Shown: positions 63,201-64,000 of the stretch, piece after piece
Layout: each line of letters begins with the position of its first letter
How positions within the stretch are numbered: the stretch's first letter is position 1
DNA from: Baekduia soli
Lineage (GTDB): Bacteria > Actinomycetota > Thermoleophilia > Solirubrobacterales > Solirubrobacteraceae
NCBI RefSeq assembly: GCF_007970665.1
Contig: NZ_CP042430.1
Span: 1,364,001 to 1,428,000 of the forward strand
Direction of reading: 5' to 3'
Length of the DNA stretch: 64,000 nt
Notes under the pieces: generated by a model
What the model was told of the DNA's origin: nothing
Database searches by the model: none
The model's input: the letters and a program-made list of their open reading frames with translations, nothing else
Position numbers and translations under genes: made by a program

Positions 63201-64000
63201 TCTCGATCGCGTCAAGCCAGCAACTCGGCGGGCGCACGACGCCGGCGATCATGTGCCGGGGATCGGTGAGGAAGTACAGGCTCCGAGGTTCCGTCCGCAC
63301 GAAGGTCGTCACGAGCGCGTTCCCGCTCGCGCGACCGGCGCGACCCACACGCTGCACGTACGACGCGGACGATCTCGGAACAGAAGTCAGCATCACCGCG
63401 GACAGATCCCCGATATCGACTCCCATCTCGAGCGTCGGTGTACATGCGAGCACGTTTGGCGTCCCGGGCGCATGCCCGTGCTTGAACGCATTCTCTAGTC
63501 TTTCCCGCGTCTGGCGGTCAAGCCCCCCAGTGTGCTCGGCGGCCACCGTTCGCCGCGGCGTGCCGCTTCGATAGAGCCGCCGGTAATAGGCGCTGGCCTC
63601 GCGTGCGATCGGCTCGTACCGTCCGGGACAGCGGTAGCGCAGACACGGCGCGTTGTCCCATATCGCGACGTTCTGCAGCGGGGCGGCATGGCGGTGAGCG
63701 CAGACTCGGCATCGGAGCACTGGGCTGTCGCCGGTGGGGACGTCGTGCACGGCGATCCCGGATGGCTCAAGTCCGTAAATCGTATTGCCCTTCGTGCTCT
63801 TCTGCGTGGAGATCACGTCCTCCGCGGCGAGCAGCGTGAGCACGACGCGAGTGAAGTCGCGGGCATAGCCCAACGGAAGTCTCAGCGTCCGGCTGGCCCA
63901 GTCCGCGGTCCAGACAGGACTGCCACCTCGACTCTCAAGCGCGTCAAACGGCGATCCTTGCGCGTCGATCAGAAACGTCGGCGCGCTTTGGCCACTCGGG
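60271..64000 (-). CDS. Giant DEAD/DEAH helicase with DUF1998, DruE-like, cut by window edge
   Basis: At least 1242 residues of the C-terminal part; the frame stays open to the right edge. Helicase C motifs: VLACTPTLEMGVDIGDLSAVML and SYVQRVGRAGRASGN. Zinc-binding segments: CRVCAHRH...CLRYRC, WLCPECGYG...CPRCSS and ETCRYCG. The DUF1998 core is FLVIHDIVPGGTGYLERL with CPCKDEGRAACHRC. Further on, RPDFLIERVDGNARAIALYSDGFQYHAS...DDARKRHGVRASG resembles a Vsr/DUF559-type endonuclease fold. Size and order recall DruE, the large helicase of Druantia; DISARM DrmB and MrfA share DUF1998 but are far shorter. It overlaps the UvrD-like gene by one base. Confidence 0.75.
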   Translation of the reverse strand, partial: PSGQSAPTFLIDAQGSPFDALESRGGSPVWTADWASRTLRLPLGYARDFTRVVLTLLAAEDVISTQKSTKGNTIYGLEPSGIAVHDVPTGDSPVLRCRVCAHRHAAPLQNVAIWDNAPCLRYRCPGRYEPIAREASAYYRRLYRSGTPRRTVAAEHTGGLDRQTRERLENAFKHGHAPGTPNVLACTPTLEMGVDIGDLSAVMLTSVPRSSASYVQRVGRAGRASGNALVTTFVRTEPRSLYFLTDPRHMIAGVVRPPSCWLDAIEILRRQYVAFVLDRAADGSIPVAAMPQRIGGLVKDSADMNGVLRTILATHHADPASYVNTFLKGFGRHVSKATAERLRDFAKDGFDDRVLGRLGEWDAEYKDLQLRRDRLTKRIKDLQARSTRTEDEEFELKSLLGERKATIGRFQKLREEYTPTALERLGLLPNYTLVDHGVTLNVALWAPTADGDYRTENIEYKRPATLAIRELAPGARFYAGGHRVIVDALDLGPASEPAYERWWLCPECGYGTADQGAPGTCPRCSSPSIADAQSRHLVLPFTGSSAQSSEENARISDDTEDRERTPFTIVTTVDVDPDDVRPERAWRARNEDQPFGFEYAVATLRWLNVGHRDKPGDSVSLGGRDDIRASRFETCRYCGVVQSVPETFGRTPPAEGFHRGWCLTRSSARNPEYDRPILAHELRTDVVRIALPLADFEVDERLASFRAALLFGLQLHFGGTPDHLRAVVSDAPGGSDGGRRRFLVIHDIVPGGTGYLERLADPEALKGILEVARGEIARCPCKDEGRAACHRCLLGHADHGEADIVSRRLALELLDELLRDWDLIPVPTIGNLPIGAVEESELERRLRAALIAWGERTEGASVTKQPGAAQYPDLELRVPSVDGEQLLRWRIREQHDLDTSPPTRPDFLIERVDGNARAIALYSDGFQYHASPAKRTTLADDARKRHGVRASGRLAWSMDWKDVEDFRRAVTADIAKQPPNLELLDSSRRKTAETVQHQRGGKLSIDTLERNPLRMLLNYLADPVEEDWRRLARSAVAGAMSGLTPDTGEGVAAFHSSTMNGARFDATLNTAGVAGANGEAWTVRLVLADDADGVHDTDHRDRWRDWLHWGNVLQFLDGDGCQALITTASIEPDVAVDLDAVGPTAPEPAVADDVLPDDVEAEIALADGSVQSLLRAVAADPRARGFVVGEETDDGGLIEVAWPDSKVAVLIDGQEAPEGWTAHPVAEWDPPTLVEAVAIGQP

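Noticed and set aside
60271-64000. DISARM DrmB
   Set aside because: DUF1998 is shared, but the visible part alone is about twice DrmB's length and contains helicase C motifs; DruE is the closer match. Not excluded until the right flank is known.
1-64000. CRISPR arrays, complete insertion sequences, rRNA operon or replication origin
   Set aside because: No spaced direct repeats, transposase motifs, rRNA sequence or DnaA-box clusters were seen.

Overview
The window is very GC-rich DNA with dense, mostly non-overlapping genes and the codon bias of a high-GC actinobacterium. The mix of genes suggests the class Thermoleophilia, order Solirubrobacterales: BTAD regulators, a DUF4389 membrane protein, a secreted sialidase-like protein with a basic C-terminal domain, RecBCD instead of AdnAB, and many hydantoinase/oxoprolinase genes. 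This is an inference from gene content; no rRNA or marker gene is present.

Layout. (1) 1-7.2 kb: the 5' half of an acyl-CoA synthetase diverges from its TetR regulator, with two matching palindromic operators between them. A CapA-like phosphatase follows, then a tightly coupled three-gene module (a cysteine version of the UGSC selenoprotein family, a NifU-like CxxC protein and a 345-residue partner). Facing it are a redoxin and a metallo-beta-lactamase-fold hydrolase. (2) 6.5-18.7 kb: a TetR/DUF4389 pair with two operators; a leftward run of MFS and MMPL exporters, a BTAD regulator and a methyltransferase; then OsmC, acyl-CoA dehydrogenase, a hydrolase-LuxR fusion and a second methyltransferase. 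(3) 18.7-22.8 kb: a large protein that looks like a cargo/toxin of a contractile injection system, next to a secreted protein.

(4) 22.9-40.0 kb: a catabolic island. A leftward series encodes an FAD/THF-dependent demethylating dehydrogenase, an isochorismatase-fold amidohydrolase, an LLM flavoprotein, a fused HyuA-HyuB hydantoinase and PurU. A MalT/BTAD-type regulator diverges from it, and a second hyuA-hyuB pair has its own GntR regulator. Together these could take an N-methylhydantoin-type compound (for example from creatinine) to sarcosine, then glycine plus formate; this pathway is a hypothesis. A near-identical 21-bp box precedes both the dehydrogenase and the amidohydrolase.

(5) 40-64 kb: an accessory region. 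It starts with a decayed ATPase, a glycosidase-family protein and the 3' half of a tRNA-Arg(ACG) gene, the usual scar of tRNA-targeted integration. Then come a Fic protein, a Gabija-type pair (OLD nuclease plus UvrD helicase), a PD-(D/E)XK protein with a coupled small partner, recC-recB-recD, and a leftward pair made of a UvrD-type helicase with a RelE-like N-terminus and a giant DEAD/DUF1998 helicase resembling DruE of Druantia. recD and the UvrD-type gene carry three single-base deletions, all in G/C runs, so they may be assembly errors.

Several genes appear to be transcribed without a leader: a TAnnnT-like -10 hexamer lies 6 to 7 bases before the start codon.
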